In this document: positions 26,101-38,749 of the stretch, one piece after another | Layout of the letters: every line of letters starts with the position of its first letter | Numbering within the stretch: the stretch's first letter is position 1 | Translations under genes and position numbers: made by a program | Origin: Formicarius rufipectus | Taxonomy: Eukaryota > Chordata > Aves > Passeriformes > Formicariidae | Reading direction: 5' to 3' | DNA: 64,000 bases | Assembly: GCA_013399695.1 (NCBI GenBank) | Contig: VXAU01000772.1 | Location: 1 to 64,000, forward strand | The notes under the pieces: model-generated | Told to the model about the DNA's origin: nothing | Database searches by the model: none | The model's input: the letters and a program-made list of their open reading frames with translations, nothing else

Positions 26101-28033
26101 GACTCAACAGGAAACGTCAATGAGAAGCTGTGCATGTTTAGCTGCTTACAGAGCAGAGAAAGGCTCCAAGCCTGCCTTGCACAGTGGAAATAAAAACGTT
26201 TGCCAAGGTTCTCTGTAAGCTGCTCGTGGCATCAGGGGCTGGGGATGCACAGGAGAGGAGTCAGGTTATGTGCATGTTGTTAAGACAAAGGCTTAGATAA
26301 CTAGAGGTCACCAGAAAGGTATTTCCTGTATGAGGTACAGATTAGTGATGAGTTTCCCTAAGCTGGCTCCCTTTTAAATGGATTTCTTTCCTTTTTTTTA
26401 GCACTTACTTCTCTTTCCTCATTTTAAAGAATTTCTTCCCCAAGTTTGCCTCTCTTTACAGTTTCTGCATTGCTTCGTTTTGTGGCATTAGTTCTCTTGC
26501 AAAGAAAATGGCTTTCCCCCTGTAATTCACATTACTTGTTCTTTTTCCTGTAGCAGACATCCCTTTTCATCTCCTTTCTTCTAACAGGAGCTGTAGTTTC
26601 GAGACTCTTCGTTTTCCCTTTGTGTGGGGAAGATGTGTCCTTCAAACCTCTTTTAGCCACTTGCCATCATTGTCCCTTTTTTTGCCCCATAAGTGTGCTC
26701 CTGTCCCCTGCTGTTACTGTCCCCTACATTTATGCCCTTGCCCTTCAGCACAATATTTAGGTGTGTATTTTAACTGCTCAACCCTTACAAGTGCTGACTG
26801 TGACGGTCCAGACACAGTGGAATAGAAGGATGTCTGAATTCACAAACAGTTCAAACCGATTTCTTAATACCAGCACAATGAAGCAATGTTAATTAACCCT
26901 CAATACTGATTGACCTATGTCCTCCCTTAATGACATATACATATGTGCAGAGTGAATTAACTTATGAAAATACAACTTTGGTCTGGTCTGTTCTTTCACT
27001 GAGCCAATCTGCTCTGAATTCATGCCTTTCCTCTATTCAGAGTGACTCTATTTCCTTGCACATTTCTCACTAAATCCTTGTCTTACAGCAGAAATTGCTA
27101 TATTATGCTTGAGCCAAATATCCTAAAACATTTTTACAGGGGATAAATTGTGCAGTTTTGACAGTAAGAGGAGTGTTAGCTCTTATGCCAAAAAACATTT
27201 GGATGTAGATTTGATTTTCATGTCAGCTGAAACCTGGATCTGGTCACTGAAGTTTAGAGAATCTCAAATTGACCAAAAATAAATATCTGTATATATGGGC
27301 ACTGCATACACTGCTGGGGAAATGGGCTTGACAGGAGAAAACATGCATCAAAAATAAGTGAAATTATGGTAATACAGGATGTGATAGGTTTTAAGAATTT
27401 TTCTTCCTTGTCAAAGAACACTGTCTTGAATAAAATGCACATAAGTGTTTTTCATTTCTTATCTGTTTCCAAAAAAAGTCCATGCAAATGCAAGCTGGAT
27501 TCATTCCAGATTTGGCGACGGTGGACATTATTTGAATGCCTCTTAGGACTAAACTGACCTTTGGTATCTCTATAGTTAACTTTTTCTGTCTTCACACAGA
27601 AAAATTTCCCTGACTGTTCACCCTCAGTATAATGCTGTTGTCTAATATGCTTAACCATGTCTGCTTTCTCATGTATATTTGCACAGCTTTCTTTAAAGCT
27701 AGTACTTTGAAAATCCTGTTCCTCCATGCTGGTTCAATAGTTAGATATGAAATGTCTGGTGTTACTTTTTGGAGCTGCCTGCCCTGCTGCTCTCACCACC
27801 AGTTTCAGCTTTGTGAGCAGGGAACTAATTATCAGCCCAGGAAGAAATGTGAGCTGTTGCTTTACTCCTGTGACTTTTATTTTGCTTTGAAGAGGTCGAA
27901 AATAGTTACACAGATCAGTTCTGTTGATGGTTTCTTTTTCCTCTGTTGCTCTGGAAATCCAGTCTGTCCTATCCATCATGTTAATAGAGCAAAGGTAACA
28001 ACCAAATAAATATTTTCCTGTCTTTTCTTTCAG
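23172..28033. other. end of the long first intron in the window, no gene seen
   Basis: AT-rich intronic sequence leading to the KCNIP1 acceptor at 28031-28033. It contains an A-run at about 25909-25924. No alternative first exon was recognised. Confidence 0.55.
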
Positions 28034-28158
28034 ATAAAATTGAAGATGAATTAGAAATGACTACAGTGTGCCATAGACCCGAGGGACTGGAACAGCTTGA
28101 AGCACAAACCAATTTTACTAAAAGAGAACTTCAAGTGCTTTACAGAGGATTTAAAAAT
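28034..28158 (+). CDS. KCNIP1: KCNIP1 coding exon 2 (first exon in window)
   Basis: The acceptor is tttctttcag and the donor is AAT|gtaaga. The exon is 125 bp: two bases completing a split Asp codon, then 41 codons from KIEDELEMTTVCHRPEG to LQVLYRGFKN. This is the segment common to all KChIP1 isoforms, just after the variable N-terminus. It ends at the start of the degenerate EF1 loop. The split codon (G|AT) shows that the upstream exon ends in phase 1, and that exon is not in the window. Confidence 0.96.
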
Positions 28159-30541
28159 GTAAGAACACTACTGCAATGAACAGAATCTAGTATTTATGTC
28201 CCCACCAGCCTCAACTGCTCAGCTGTATTTTGTATTATCCCCATGCTAAGCATTAGTAGTTTTGTATTAGATCTCCCCTATCACAGTAAAGTGAGCACAA
28301 TCTGCCTCTCCATCTAATATTTATAACACCATAATCTGCCTAAAACTGGGTTTAAATGAATACTCAACACATAATAGTCTCATTAAACTTGTTCCCCAAA
28401 TGTCAGCAAGCACTCTACAATTTCCTCAGCTGTGCCAGTACTTGAAGACAACCTGAAAGTGTTTTTATGGTTACTTATTTAATCCTTGTTGTCAGTTCTT
28501 CATGTTCAAATGTAAGTGGTACTGTTTGCTTTAGCTGCCCAGGGTGGGGATTTTATTCTTTATCTAGCTGGACAATGTTGTTCTTGTAAGAGGATGTTAG
28601 TAGAGCACTTTAGGACTTTGGGGTCCTGCATAAGTAGAGAATAGAGCTGGAGTGACAGGAGCCAAAGAGAAATCAAATTTCAAATGCATGTAAGACTGAG
28701 GAGATGAGAGAGGTGGCAGATCTCAGTGAAAACAGGCGGCACGCCAGCTGGCATGACTGTGGGCAGAGAACAGCTCTGTGTCTGTGAGCCACCCTTCCAC
28801 CCACACTCCTTGTGGGAGTAGGGAATCTGCAGCTCCATGAGCCTCTGGGTCATCTGCTGCTGCCTCTCAGGGACTCGTCATATAAGTAGGAATACATGAG
28901 GCTACATGTAGCAGATGTTTGATGGACCTTGAAGAATGAGTACTCATTACATGTTTGCCTGAGGGTCTGGATTTAATCACCCAGGCGGTTTGTGTCAACT
29001 GATGTTTTAAAGACGATTAGCAGGTCAGAATTGAGCTAGCTCAACAGAGTGTGTTTTTAAGTTGTCTTGAAGAACAGCTCCAGCATTTCAGTGACCACCA
29101 CAGTGAAATGCTGAAATTTTTTGGAAAGTCAAGTCCACTGGGTAAAAACCTGTCAAAAGAAAGCTAAGCTATCTTAAATACTGAGGGGAACCTGCTGGAC
29201 TTTGAGAAGGGCCTTTCTTTTTGACAGGTTCTTGAAGTTCACTTGGATCCCACCTGTAGTATATATCTGGCTTTTCCAAAGAGTCTGGGGATTTCATCCT
29301 TTATTTCCACTGCTCACCTAAGCAGGACAAGGTGCAGCTCAGTTTTCTCTGTTTGTTTGGTGCATGTGCTGTATTTGTGCAACCTTTGCTGCATGTAGGA
29401 GATCATTTCATGTGTGAAGTTTTCTAACTGAAAACTGGTATTCTGAAACCTCTTCATACTTTTGGCAGCCAGCAAGAAATCATATGGCTTTAGAGACAGT
29501 ACTTGACATGTTAACATACAGTATCATATGATATGACTGCCCATAGTGGAAGATTAAACTTAGCTTTGCTAAGATCTCTGCAATGCCTTCTGTACTGCTG
29601 TTGGGTGGGAATCCTGTGTGGGAGAGCTCTGCACTGTGCTGGAAGGAGGAAATGGCTGTGCCAGCAGCTGCAGTACAAACCAGAGAGGCAGAGCTGCAGC
29701 ACTCTCAGCAGATGTGACACTCATCCCTTGCCCTTCCCAATTTTGTTATCACTTTGCAGTACAGAGGCATTATTTTTCAGGGCAAGAATGACAGACGTGC
29801 ACAGAACTTGTGATCTCAACCTGGGACCTCACTGAAGGTCTTGGTGTTAACTGGCAGAGCTGGCAAGGTCTTGGCTTATATTCAGGTAACTAGGACAAAG
29901 CAGTCTGTTTTTCTCCAGCTGCTATGCTGGATAAAATATATGCACAAACTTTCACATCCAAGGTTTAAATTGAAATGAAAGTGCAGCTTTAACATTTGTA
30001 GCTTGTAAATCACAGTTGCAATGGGATAGATAATTATGCACAGGAGGCAAACTGGCTCAGCTGTTCCCGTATTTGCTATTGTATCAAACCGTCTGCTCTT
30101 TGGGATGATGTTACAGTGCCATCTGGAGATTCAAAATCCGTGTGGGAATACAGTCATTTTCCTCCCTCCAGCTTGTACTTACTGTTTGTTCTCAGTGATT
30201 GCACAGGTCTTGTTTAATCACAAGGCAACACCTGGGTGATCACAGAGCCATTCCCAGGTGCTTGCATTGGAACAGAGGGATCAAGGTTTTGCTCGGCCCA
30301 GCTACAGAGGATGTGGTGTGCAGGAACAGGGATGGTGTTCCATCAAAGGCAGCTCAGCACAACCTGGTCTAATACCCTGGCTCACCAGGGTCCTGATTCT
30401 TAATACTTTTATTCCTGTTCTTTCTTCATCTCCAAAACCCACTCTCTCCAAACCTTCTCAGTCTTTTCTTAGTTTGTCACTGGTCCAGTCTGATTTTCTT
30501 GCACAAGACTGATGGAGTCTTCCATGGAATTTGGCTCCTTT
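28159..30541. other. KCNIP1 intron 2, first part
   Basis: No gene or recognised element in this stretch. Confidence 0.55.
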
Positions 30542-30554
30542 ACCACTCCAGAGA
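30542..30554 (+). repeat. 13-bp target site duplication (left)
   Basis: accactccagaga is identical to 30990-31002, which follows the CAA tail of the SINE. Confidence 0.65.
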
Positions 30555-30989
30555 ACTGCCCCAGCTCGTGTTGCAGGCGTGGCTGCAGTGCCACATTTGT
30601 GTCATTCGGTGGCAGAGAGGATAAGGCGAGGTCTTCCCCTGGTGCTCTGACCCACGTTGGCTCTCAGGATTGCTCAACAACCTGACGTTATTGCTTTTCT
30701 GTTTGCTGTTTTTTTCCTTAATGTTAATCTGAGATGTTACACTTGAGAGGCGGCGGGCGTTGGCCGAGTGCCGTAGGCCCCCGCCTGTGGAGCGGCTCCT
30801 CCTCTGAGGACGCCAGTTCGAATCCTGGAGGAACTCGCTGTCGCCGTCCAAGCTGCTCGGCCGTGGCAAGATGAACCTCAGGAGTAAAGGGGGTGGGGCC
30901 AGTTCCGCGCACCCTGTGCCTCACCTAAAACATTCATTGCGCAGGCTTATCCCAAGATCTTCGTTCGCGAAGTCCAGCCAACAACAACA
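30555..30989 (+). mobile_element. 435-bp retroposed insertion containing the tRNA-SINE
   Basis: The exact 13-bp direct repeat at both ends shows one insertion event. The right part (30752-30989) is the SINE. The left part (30555-30751) has no recognised identity and contains a T-rich stretch (ctgtttttttccttaatg-like, about 30705-30725). It could be a 5' extension of the SINE subfamily, a co-retroposed second RNA joined by template switching, or a read-through transcript. Confidence 0.5.
30752..30989 (+). mobile_element. tRNA-derived SINE with RTE-like 3' tail
   Basis: The head is tRNA-like: a Pol III A box TGGCCGAGTGCC at 30761-30772 and a B box GTTCGAATCC at 30816-30825. The T-arm can fold, with ccag pairing to ctgg around ttcgaatc. 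The A/B box spacing and sequence resemble class II (Ser/Leu) tRNA genes. The body (about 30840-30952) is GC- and CpG-rich. The tail 30953-30980 matches the 3' end of the LINE at 19888-19914 at about 22 of 27 positions, then runs into a CAA microsatellite. The many intact CpGs suggest a fairly young copy. Confidence 0.8.
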
Positions 30990-31002
30990 ACCACTCCAGA
31001 GA
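30990..31002 (+). repeat. 13-bp target site duplication (right)
   Basis: accactccagaga directly follows the CAA tail and matches 30542-30554. Confidence 0.65.
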
Positions 31003-34000
31003 GGCAGAGCATGCTAACCACGCCTATGTCCTTGCTGCCTGGCCAAATGTGTCCCCTCTCTCTGCCTTCAGCTTGCTCTTCCAGCTGTGAAAGGGTGCCA
31101 CTCTCCAACATCTCTTGGTTTCAAGACCCGTAGTTCATGTTTCTCTTAGCAGTTGCCTCTGCTCCCAGGACATGTTCTGTATTATGTGGGTAATGTCTTT
31201 TGCACCATGGAGTTGGGTGCTATTGGACTGGAGCCAGACTATCATGAGGTGTTTGGTGCCATTTCTTTGGCTGGGGGTTTGCAAAAGCAAGGTAACAGGC
31301 AGCAGAACCAGCAGAGCCTCTGGTGGGTCTTACCTTGGTACAACTTAACAAAAGAAAATACCTCCTGTCTACAGATATGTCAGGAGAGAGAATTGTTTCA
31401 GCTAAATAACAATATTGCACAGGAACAAAATGGTCATGAATAGGCATAGGCTGAAAGCAGAGGTGTCAACCCCCAGAGGAGTAAAGTTTGGAAAACAGTT
31501 ATGGAATTGCAGGTCGGAGAGTGAGAAGGTATTTTTGTGATTAAAATTGATAAATTGATGACTAATGAAGTGATCAACAATAATTTGAGCTTGATAATTC
31601 AGTATCTCTCATTTAGGCCATATTTCTAATGACTTGCATTCTTTGGAATTGAGTACATGGATTTAAAAGGCCTGGAGTTTCTATGGGATTTTTTGCTCGG
31701 TTCAGGGGGGTTGTGCTGTTAGGGGAAATGCTTGTTGATTGCAAGAGATAATTTTCTAATACTGAGTCAGGAAACAGACAACCCAAATAAGTGAGGGGCT
31801 GCTGGAAACATCTTTACCTTGCTTTAGTGTGAAAAGTTTAGCAAATCTCTAACAATGTGTAGTATGAGATGCAATTGTCTGTAATAAAGCAGGTTTTTGG
31901 AGACTAAAGCAAATGGTGTGAGCAAGGGATGAATGTTCTGAAACTTTAATAATCCCCAAAACATCTCCAAACTGGGAGAATATAGAGCAACAAAACACGT
32001 GGGATGTGCAAACTCAGAGATGCAAATCTGGATTGTGGATTTGTCTGTGGCCAGCTAACTTAGTACCTCTAGTTTAGCAAGGCCAAGTGATCTGAGGACA
32101 CTCTGACAGGCAGGCTACACTTAGGTCTCCTCTGGGTCCTGTGTCTCAGCAGTGCACAGCAATTGATGATGTTAATTGATGAAGTTAATTTCTGATTCCG
32201 GCAGAAGAAAGAACAGGAAGTGTAACTCCTGTTGCACTTCTGGTTGGTTTGGTTTTGTGGATCAGTTTTTTTGGGTTTTTTTGGTTCTTATGTGGATTCA
32301 GTTCCTCTGTTGTTTGATGATTTAGAAGAAGCATGAAAGTGTAGGTTCAGATGCATAGCTCATGCTGCCAGGGATTGATAGTCACCCCTTTAATATGAGC
32401 AGTTGATTCTGTGCTTGACAACTATACAAGAAATGGTCTCTGTTTGACATTTTTAAAGAACTCATGTGCTAAAGATATGAGAGGTGTTAACCTAAACCCT
32501 GCTATCAAAGAAAGGCTTTATGAATACTGTGATGCAGGACTACACTTTTTCTTACTGATGTGGATTTTTTATTGAAGAGTGAACCTTTATTAACTTCAGA
32601 GGAATTTAAACTGACACTAACTTTACCTGCTCTGTTTCACACGAGAGATTTCATTCAAGTCAGCAGAATTAAGTAGTACTGTAGCACTAATGAGGCCTCT
32701 TGAGCATGATTTGGCTCTTACAAAACAAAAATTGTGATCAATTAAGTGCAAATGAATTGGCACTAGCATATGTGTCTGAAAGCAATCCAGTTATAGGGAG
32801 TTAAACGGGTTGATCAATGTCAGTGTTGCCTTTCCTCAGCACCCCTAAAGCTTTGATGCAAACTTTCATTTGGCTTCCACATGGAACATCAGAAGCAATA
32901 AGGATCATGTGGAAACTCAGAAAATTAAACAGGCACAATGGTTAAAACTGCTAGAGTAGCCCTTGCCCCTGTGAGGAGAGCACATGCAGCAGCAGCAGCA
33001 GCAGCGTGCCCACTGCATCTCCTTCTGCCTGCTCAGGGCTGCAGAGCTGGGCTGGGGCTCTCAGGATGGAGGGGGAAGGGACCCGAGGGACTCTGCAGTT
33101 GTGGGAAGCATAGAAAATAATGATCAGTCCCTCATTTACAAACTCTCTTTAAGCATGTGAAGCTGATACACTACCACAGAAGCTATGGATCTTCATGAGT
33201 ATAATAGTTGTATTATGAAGAGGAGAGAAAGAAATATATCTTGGTATGTGAGGCCAGTGGCACTCTGCTGGAAAGGATGGATAAGTGCTGTGCTAGGCTT
33301 GGTTTTAAAAAGAATGACAATTTGGTGAAATACTCTGTAAAAGCTCTGTGTGGAGCAATAGCATTTCAGTGACCAAGGACAAGATTTCTACTCAAGAAGG
33401 TCTGTGGTTGGGGTACTTGGTCTAGTCTAATTACAAGTTTTAGAAAATATGAACAATTTAGGAAACATTTAGGAGGATCTCTAATGGTAGCTGTTACCTT
33501 CTGTTTAATTACTCTTCCTTTAATGATTTCTACTTTATAGGAAGTGGCACCAACAGATGAAAAAGCAGCCACTTTTCTCTTGACAAGGACACCAGACAAT
33601 GGTTTTGTAATCTTGCTATATAGAAGTAGAAAGTCTTGTTAGTTTTGTCAGTAACTGAAGACATGGTCTGGTCCTGCAGCCCCTGACTTTAGGTAGTTCA
33701 GTTGGTCTTTTTAGCCCCTGGTGTGAAACAAGCTTTGAACACTGACTCTGGAGAAGGGATGGCCCTGGTGAGGTCAGTAGACCACAGTGTCACATTTGGG
33801 TTTTAATTGGGACACTTGAACATAACCAGTGGAATAGTAACTATCAGGACATGAAGACATAGACTGAAAGAGAATTTCAGGGATTTTCAAACAACAAATT
33901 CTCTTTTATTTAGTTCAAATCTCTCCCAAGTTCATATCTAAAGTGCATGTGGAAGACAGCAGGACTTCTGCACTGGAAGAAGGAATTCAGACCTAAGCAA

Positions 34001-36973
34001 TACTTTCAATAACAAACAGCTTTGTAATTAAGGAATTGCCTCACTGTCACCTGAAGTAACTCCCCTTGCTCTCCATGAATTGCACAAGATAAAGTGATTT
34101 CTTGTTTGTTCTGTCCTTTTCCATGGTTAGGGAATGCACATCAGCAGCAGGTGAAGCTGGCAGGTCAGAAGCTTAGAATAAAGGTCTTTTTTTTTTTTTT
34201 TTATTTTAATAGGCCTTTCATGGTGGAAGAATTTCTTGTCCTTTTTGTTCTTAAAAGGTATCTAAAGAACTCATCAATAAATAAGTCACAGACTTGAATC
34301 TTCCTCCAGCTTTTTGTGTCACTAATTCAAAGGGACTTTTTAGACTTCCAAAGTTTACTCATCTGAAATTCTACAACCTGTGATGCTGCCAGAATAAGCC
34401 TGAGCTTTGGGTGTGGCAGGCAGGGTGTGTATGCCCCTGTGAAAGCTCCAGGCTGCTGAAGTAAGTGGCTGTCCCAGACCTGGCAAACAGAGCTGGGGCT
34501 GTGACAGATGTGCCCAAGCCTGATCTTTAATAAAGTCCTGGCCAAGCACAGAATTATACACCCCAGCATGTGGTGTAGCAGTCATATCCCAGGTAGTGTG
34601 GTGTGACAGCAGTGTGCTTGGATGTGTGCTCTTTCAAACTCATCTCTGTTCATCCCCAAGCTAACTCATGCTACCACAACATCTGTGTGTGCACAGAGCA
34701 TGGCCCTTCCAGACATGCTCGTGCAGAAGAATGAACTCTTAACTGAATTTATTATACTTTAGAAGGTAAGTCCAGGGGGCAAATATGACATGCTGCCAGA
34801 AAATTAGCCAGGGTAGCCAATAGACTGGATTAGCCTTAGCATTATTGAAACAGTTTCTATCCCATTTCTCCAATAATTCTAAATAAGATTTATTAGGAAA
34901 AGATCAGAGCAACAGGGAGAGAACACGGTTATGCTGTAGGAGAAATAGGTGAGCAGCGTATTGGCTTCTTCCAGTCCTGGGCCGCTGACTCCGAGAAGGT
35001 ATCGTGGAAATAGAGAGATGGAGAGAAGGGATGGTCAGAGGATGCTCAATACCTTCTGTGCTTCTCAGGGTGGGATGCTTCAGCCTGGAAAAGAGATAAC
35101 GAATGGAAGATCTACAAAATCACAAATGGCAGGTTGAAAAATTGTCAGGATCAACTGTTTGCTTGCTTTGTCTTAACAGCAATTTAGGGTTATCAGGGAA
35201 GGTAGCACAAGTCAGGTTCCAAAAATTGAAAGCTGGTGATTCCTTGTGCAAAGGAATTCTTCATGTTCTTCATATTCATATTCTATGAAGTTTCTCACTG
35301 AAGGATTTGTACTAAAGTGAGGCAGTGTGACACAGAAAGTAATGCATGGAGTACGTCTAGTGCCAGTAACAGGAATTTTTGTGATCCCAAATCTGCTCTT
35401 CAGCTATATCATCAGACCAAGATGTATGTGCCAGTTTTCTGAGAGATTCTTAGTTAGTCTACTCAGATAATCCATGTCCTGACAGGAGTGACAGTGCTCT
35501 TGCTCTCTCTTCCCTCCCTCTGGCACACTGCTGAGGAATCAAAAGGCTGTGAGTAGGCTCAGATTCCCTCAGCAGGTTATGGACTCGAGGGGTCTCTGTG
35601 GGCTGGTGTTTCCGCATGGGGGAGGACACCGACTTTTATGCACCTGTAATTCTGTGCTTTGTGGAAAAGGATCAGTGCTATAGCTATTTTATCAGTTTAC
35701 TCTGTTTTACTTTTCAAAATTAGTTGATAGGCAGGTTTAAGGAATAGTTTCCTATGAGCTGGGAAATATTTTATATAACTGAAACAGGACATGGTTAGAT
35801 AGCAGTGCCTGAGGTTCTGTAACCCACTATGAGTTGCAGACGCCCTGAGCTGCTGGGGGTGGTGCTGAAACACCATAGCCAAACTAAATTGTGCTTGAAT
35901 TTTTCTTGAATTGTCCAAGTAATTTGTTTCAAAAAATGTGTTGAGACTAAGGAAACACGATTCACAAAACAGATTTTGTGCTATTTACCAGCTGTCTCCT
36001 GCACTGCCTGTGGCCCTGCACTCAGCTGGATAACAGCTGTGGATCCCAGCTCAGGTCCCACTTGCAGCTGGGGGCCCAGCCCCTCGTACCTGCCTTGTCT
36101 CCATTTCCAGACTCTGCATCTGTGCCCAGGGAGCACCTTCCCCAAACTACCATAACGGCTTGGCTTTGCTCTGCTGTCGGCAAACCTTCCAGGCAGGGAT
36201 TGATTCCTTTTTCCCTTCCCAAATCCCATCCCATGGGGCTGGTTAATTAATAGGTCAGAAATTTCAGGGCTGAAAACTGGCCACCTTCTCCTTAAGTGTT
36301 TCCCCTTGTTTAAAGGAGCCAAAAGTGAAATTAAATGTCTTACATTACAGTACCAGAGCTTAAAAGTGAGTAAGCCCACAGGTTGCCAGGGACACGGTCT
36401 GGTTCCTCAGAAGTTTACAGAAGATTGAGCGGATTAACGGGTCAAAATTGGTCTTAATTCTTTCCAGCTATTATTTATGCTTGTTTTTAAGGACTCGCTA
36501 GTGTATTGTGTATGTTCACCTCTGTAGAGCTGGTGTCAGGCATCCAGCTACAGGCTGCTGCTGAGGATTAATGAATTCATTTTGTGGAGGAATCAGATGG
36601 AGATGTTATCTGGTGTGACCATTATTTGTAATTATTAGATGAAAGCTTCATATGACAGAAGGCATGAGCTGCCTTTCTAGGTCATCCTATAAAGCAGTGA
36701 TGAAACACTGCTGAAAATGCAGTTAGAAATGTTAATAATGGTGAACCAAGTCTGTGAGATGCTTAATATGAAATTGCAGTCTGAATTACTTCAATTTCTC
36801 CAGCTGCACAGCCTGTGCATGCAGAGCACTGGGAGAACAAGAAAGTGATTTGTTTAATTGCCCTCTTCGGGCTTATAGAGTTTTGCAAATGAACCTTTAC
36901 AAAGCTTTTTTTTTCTGGATTTTTTCCTTTTCTTATTTTTTTTTTTGTTTTGTTTTGTTTCGCTTTCCGACAG
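31003..36973. other. KCNIP1 intron 2, second part
   Basis: No gene seen. It contains a (GCA)n microsatellite at 32986-33005, a T16 run at 34187-34202 and a T-rich polypyrimidine tract just before the next exon (about 36905-36966). Confidence 0.55.
32986..33005 (+). repeat. (GCA)n microsatellite
   Basis: Six to seven uninterrupted GCA units, non-coding here. Confidence 0.8.
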
Positions 36974-37043
36974 GAATGTCCTAGTGGGGTTGTTAATGAA
37001 GAAACATTCAAACAAATCTATGCACAGTTTTTTCCTCATGGAG
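36974..37043 (+). CDS. KCNIP1: KCNIP1 coding exon 3 (EF-hand 1)
   Basis: The exon is 70 bp with acceptor ctttccgacag after a long T-rich tract (about 36905-36966) and donor GAG|gtaagt. It encodes ECPSGVVNEETFKQIYAQFF-PHG plus the first base of a split Asp codon. ECPSG is the family-typical broken EF1 loop: Cys-Pro replaces calcium ligands, so EF1 is structural and contributes to the Kv4-binding groove. Confidence 0.96.
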
Positions 37044-38749
37044 GTAAGTGGAGTGCTTTGTGCCTCTCAGGGTTATTGAAGCATGCCTTAGCATTCCTTA
37101 CTGCCAGCTGGCTGCAGAACTGCTGCACATTATCTGTGAAAGAAGTGGGAATCGACCTTAAGCTTTGCAGGATTTTACACAGAAACACCAACATCAAGGT
37201 ACTGAAATTGTTAGGCCCTTTGAACAGTTATTTCACATAGACAAATCCCATAAAAGATTGCCCCTCGTTTTTAGATCTTTATTTCCCAGGTCCAAAATAG
37301 AAACTGCTTCAAAAAAATAGAAAATGTTTTGTTCTTTACTAACACCCTGGCTGTCAGAAAGCAAAATCACTGCCCCTCAGTGTGTCTTTGATTCCCTCCT
37401 GTTGGACTGCTGGGCATGTAGTGTCTAGCACAGAAGGGTCCCAGACCACATTTTGGCCTGAAAATTAATCAAAACCTCCTTAAAATTCTTAAAGCAGTTC
37501 TTAATTGATATATGAACTCCTGGCTACCTGAAATGATAATTTCTTATGTTTGTGTTACTAGGACAGAGTCGTGTTAAGTATGGGAATATTAAAGTATTGT
37601 ACTAAATCACTCAAATATCTTATTGCCTTTTAAAAACATCAAGAATCTGTATATTCTTCTAAATGGATATGTTCTGTGGTCATGCTGTTCTCAGATTGAA
37701 AGAAATGGGTCACCTTTTTAATAAAAATATTTTTAGTAAAAGATTCACTGTGTAAGACTTTCCAAATCCACTCTGTAGTAGCTTCAGAATACACTCCCTG
37801 GTAAATGACTGCAAGAGGGTAGGTGTGCATGTGCATGTGCTTTAAGGTCATTAACAAGTGTTTCTTCAACTGAATGTCAAGATGAAACCCATTATGCTTA
37901 TGTTTTACAATGCACATGACCTCAAAGATGTACACCTTTAAAAAAGTTTTCATTAAATTTCAGTATAGACTTGATGATTTCCTGTTGTGATTGCTTGGTT
38001 TATTTATAAAATGCAACCAATCCACTGAATGATGGATTGATTGATTGCAAAAAATTCAGTATTTATAATCTCAGTGTATTTCTGGATGTGTTTTGTGTTT
38101 CCAACTTAAGTACCAATAAGTCCAAGGAACATCAGTTACCCAAACAACTCCTTCAAGTGACACAGCTCAGGTGTAAAAAAGGGTCAGGCACAGAAACTTC
38201 ATTTTTCATGGATTGATACCTTTATTCTGTTCCACTGAGGCTGTCAAAGACTTGCTGGTCCTTTTTCTATGTATCTCATTCCCTTGAAATGTAATTCTCC
38301 CTTAGTTAATGATGATGGAAGTACAACCATGGTTAATGGTAGATCAGTTCAACAGCAGATGGGATTTTGTATTTTACATTGTTTCCTTTCACTTGGTTTC
38401 CAAACTATTTGTATAATCTTAGTGTCATAAATGTTGAGACTTTGGAATCTTCAGAGATTCTTTTACTTTTATGGCTCTCTTTACAGATAAACTTGTATAA
38501 CCTAGAGGTGGTACTGTAGCTGAATTACAGCAACATTGTCATCCCAGAGTTGTGATTTTTTTGTTACATAAGGGTCCTATCCTTGGCAGTTTTAATTTTT
38601 GCTAATCTGTCATCAAGTGATATTAACGAACTAAATATTTTTTAATGTACATTATACCAAACTGAAATAAGACCTGTAGCTTAATATTTTTAGTCCATTC
38701 TTTAGTTCAGTTTAATAGGAGCTTTTAGTAGGACTATCCTATAAGTAAT
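37044..38749. other. KCNIP1 intron 3, first part
   Basis: AT-rich and without a recognised element. Its last five bases (38745-38749, gtaat) are the left duplication of the LTR that follows. Confidence 0.55.

Noticed and set aside
1..28033. KCNMB1, which in human lies antisense near the KCNIP1 5' region
   Set aside because: No open frame or exon resembling the two-membrane-segment beta subunit was seen on the minus strand.
30752..30840. A functional tRNA gene (A and B boxes, T-arm present)
   Set aside because: The acceptor stem does not close, the anticodon region is not a standard cloverleaf, and the sequence continues into a SINE body and LINE-like tail.
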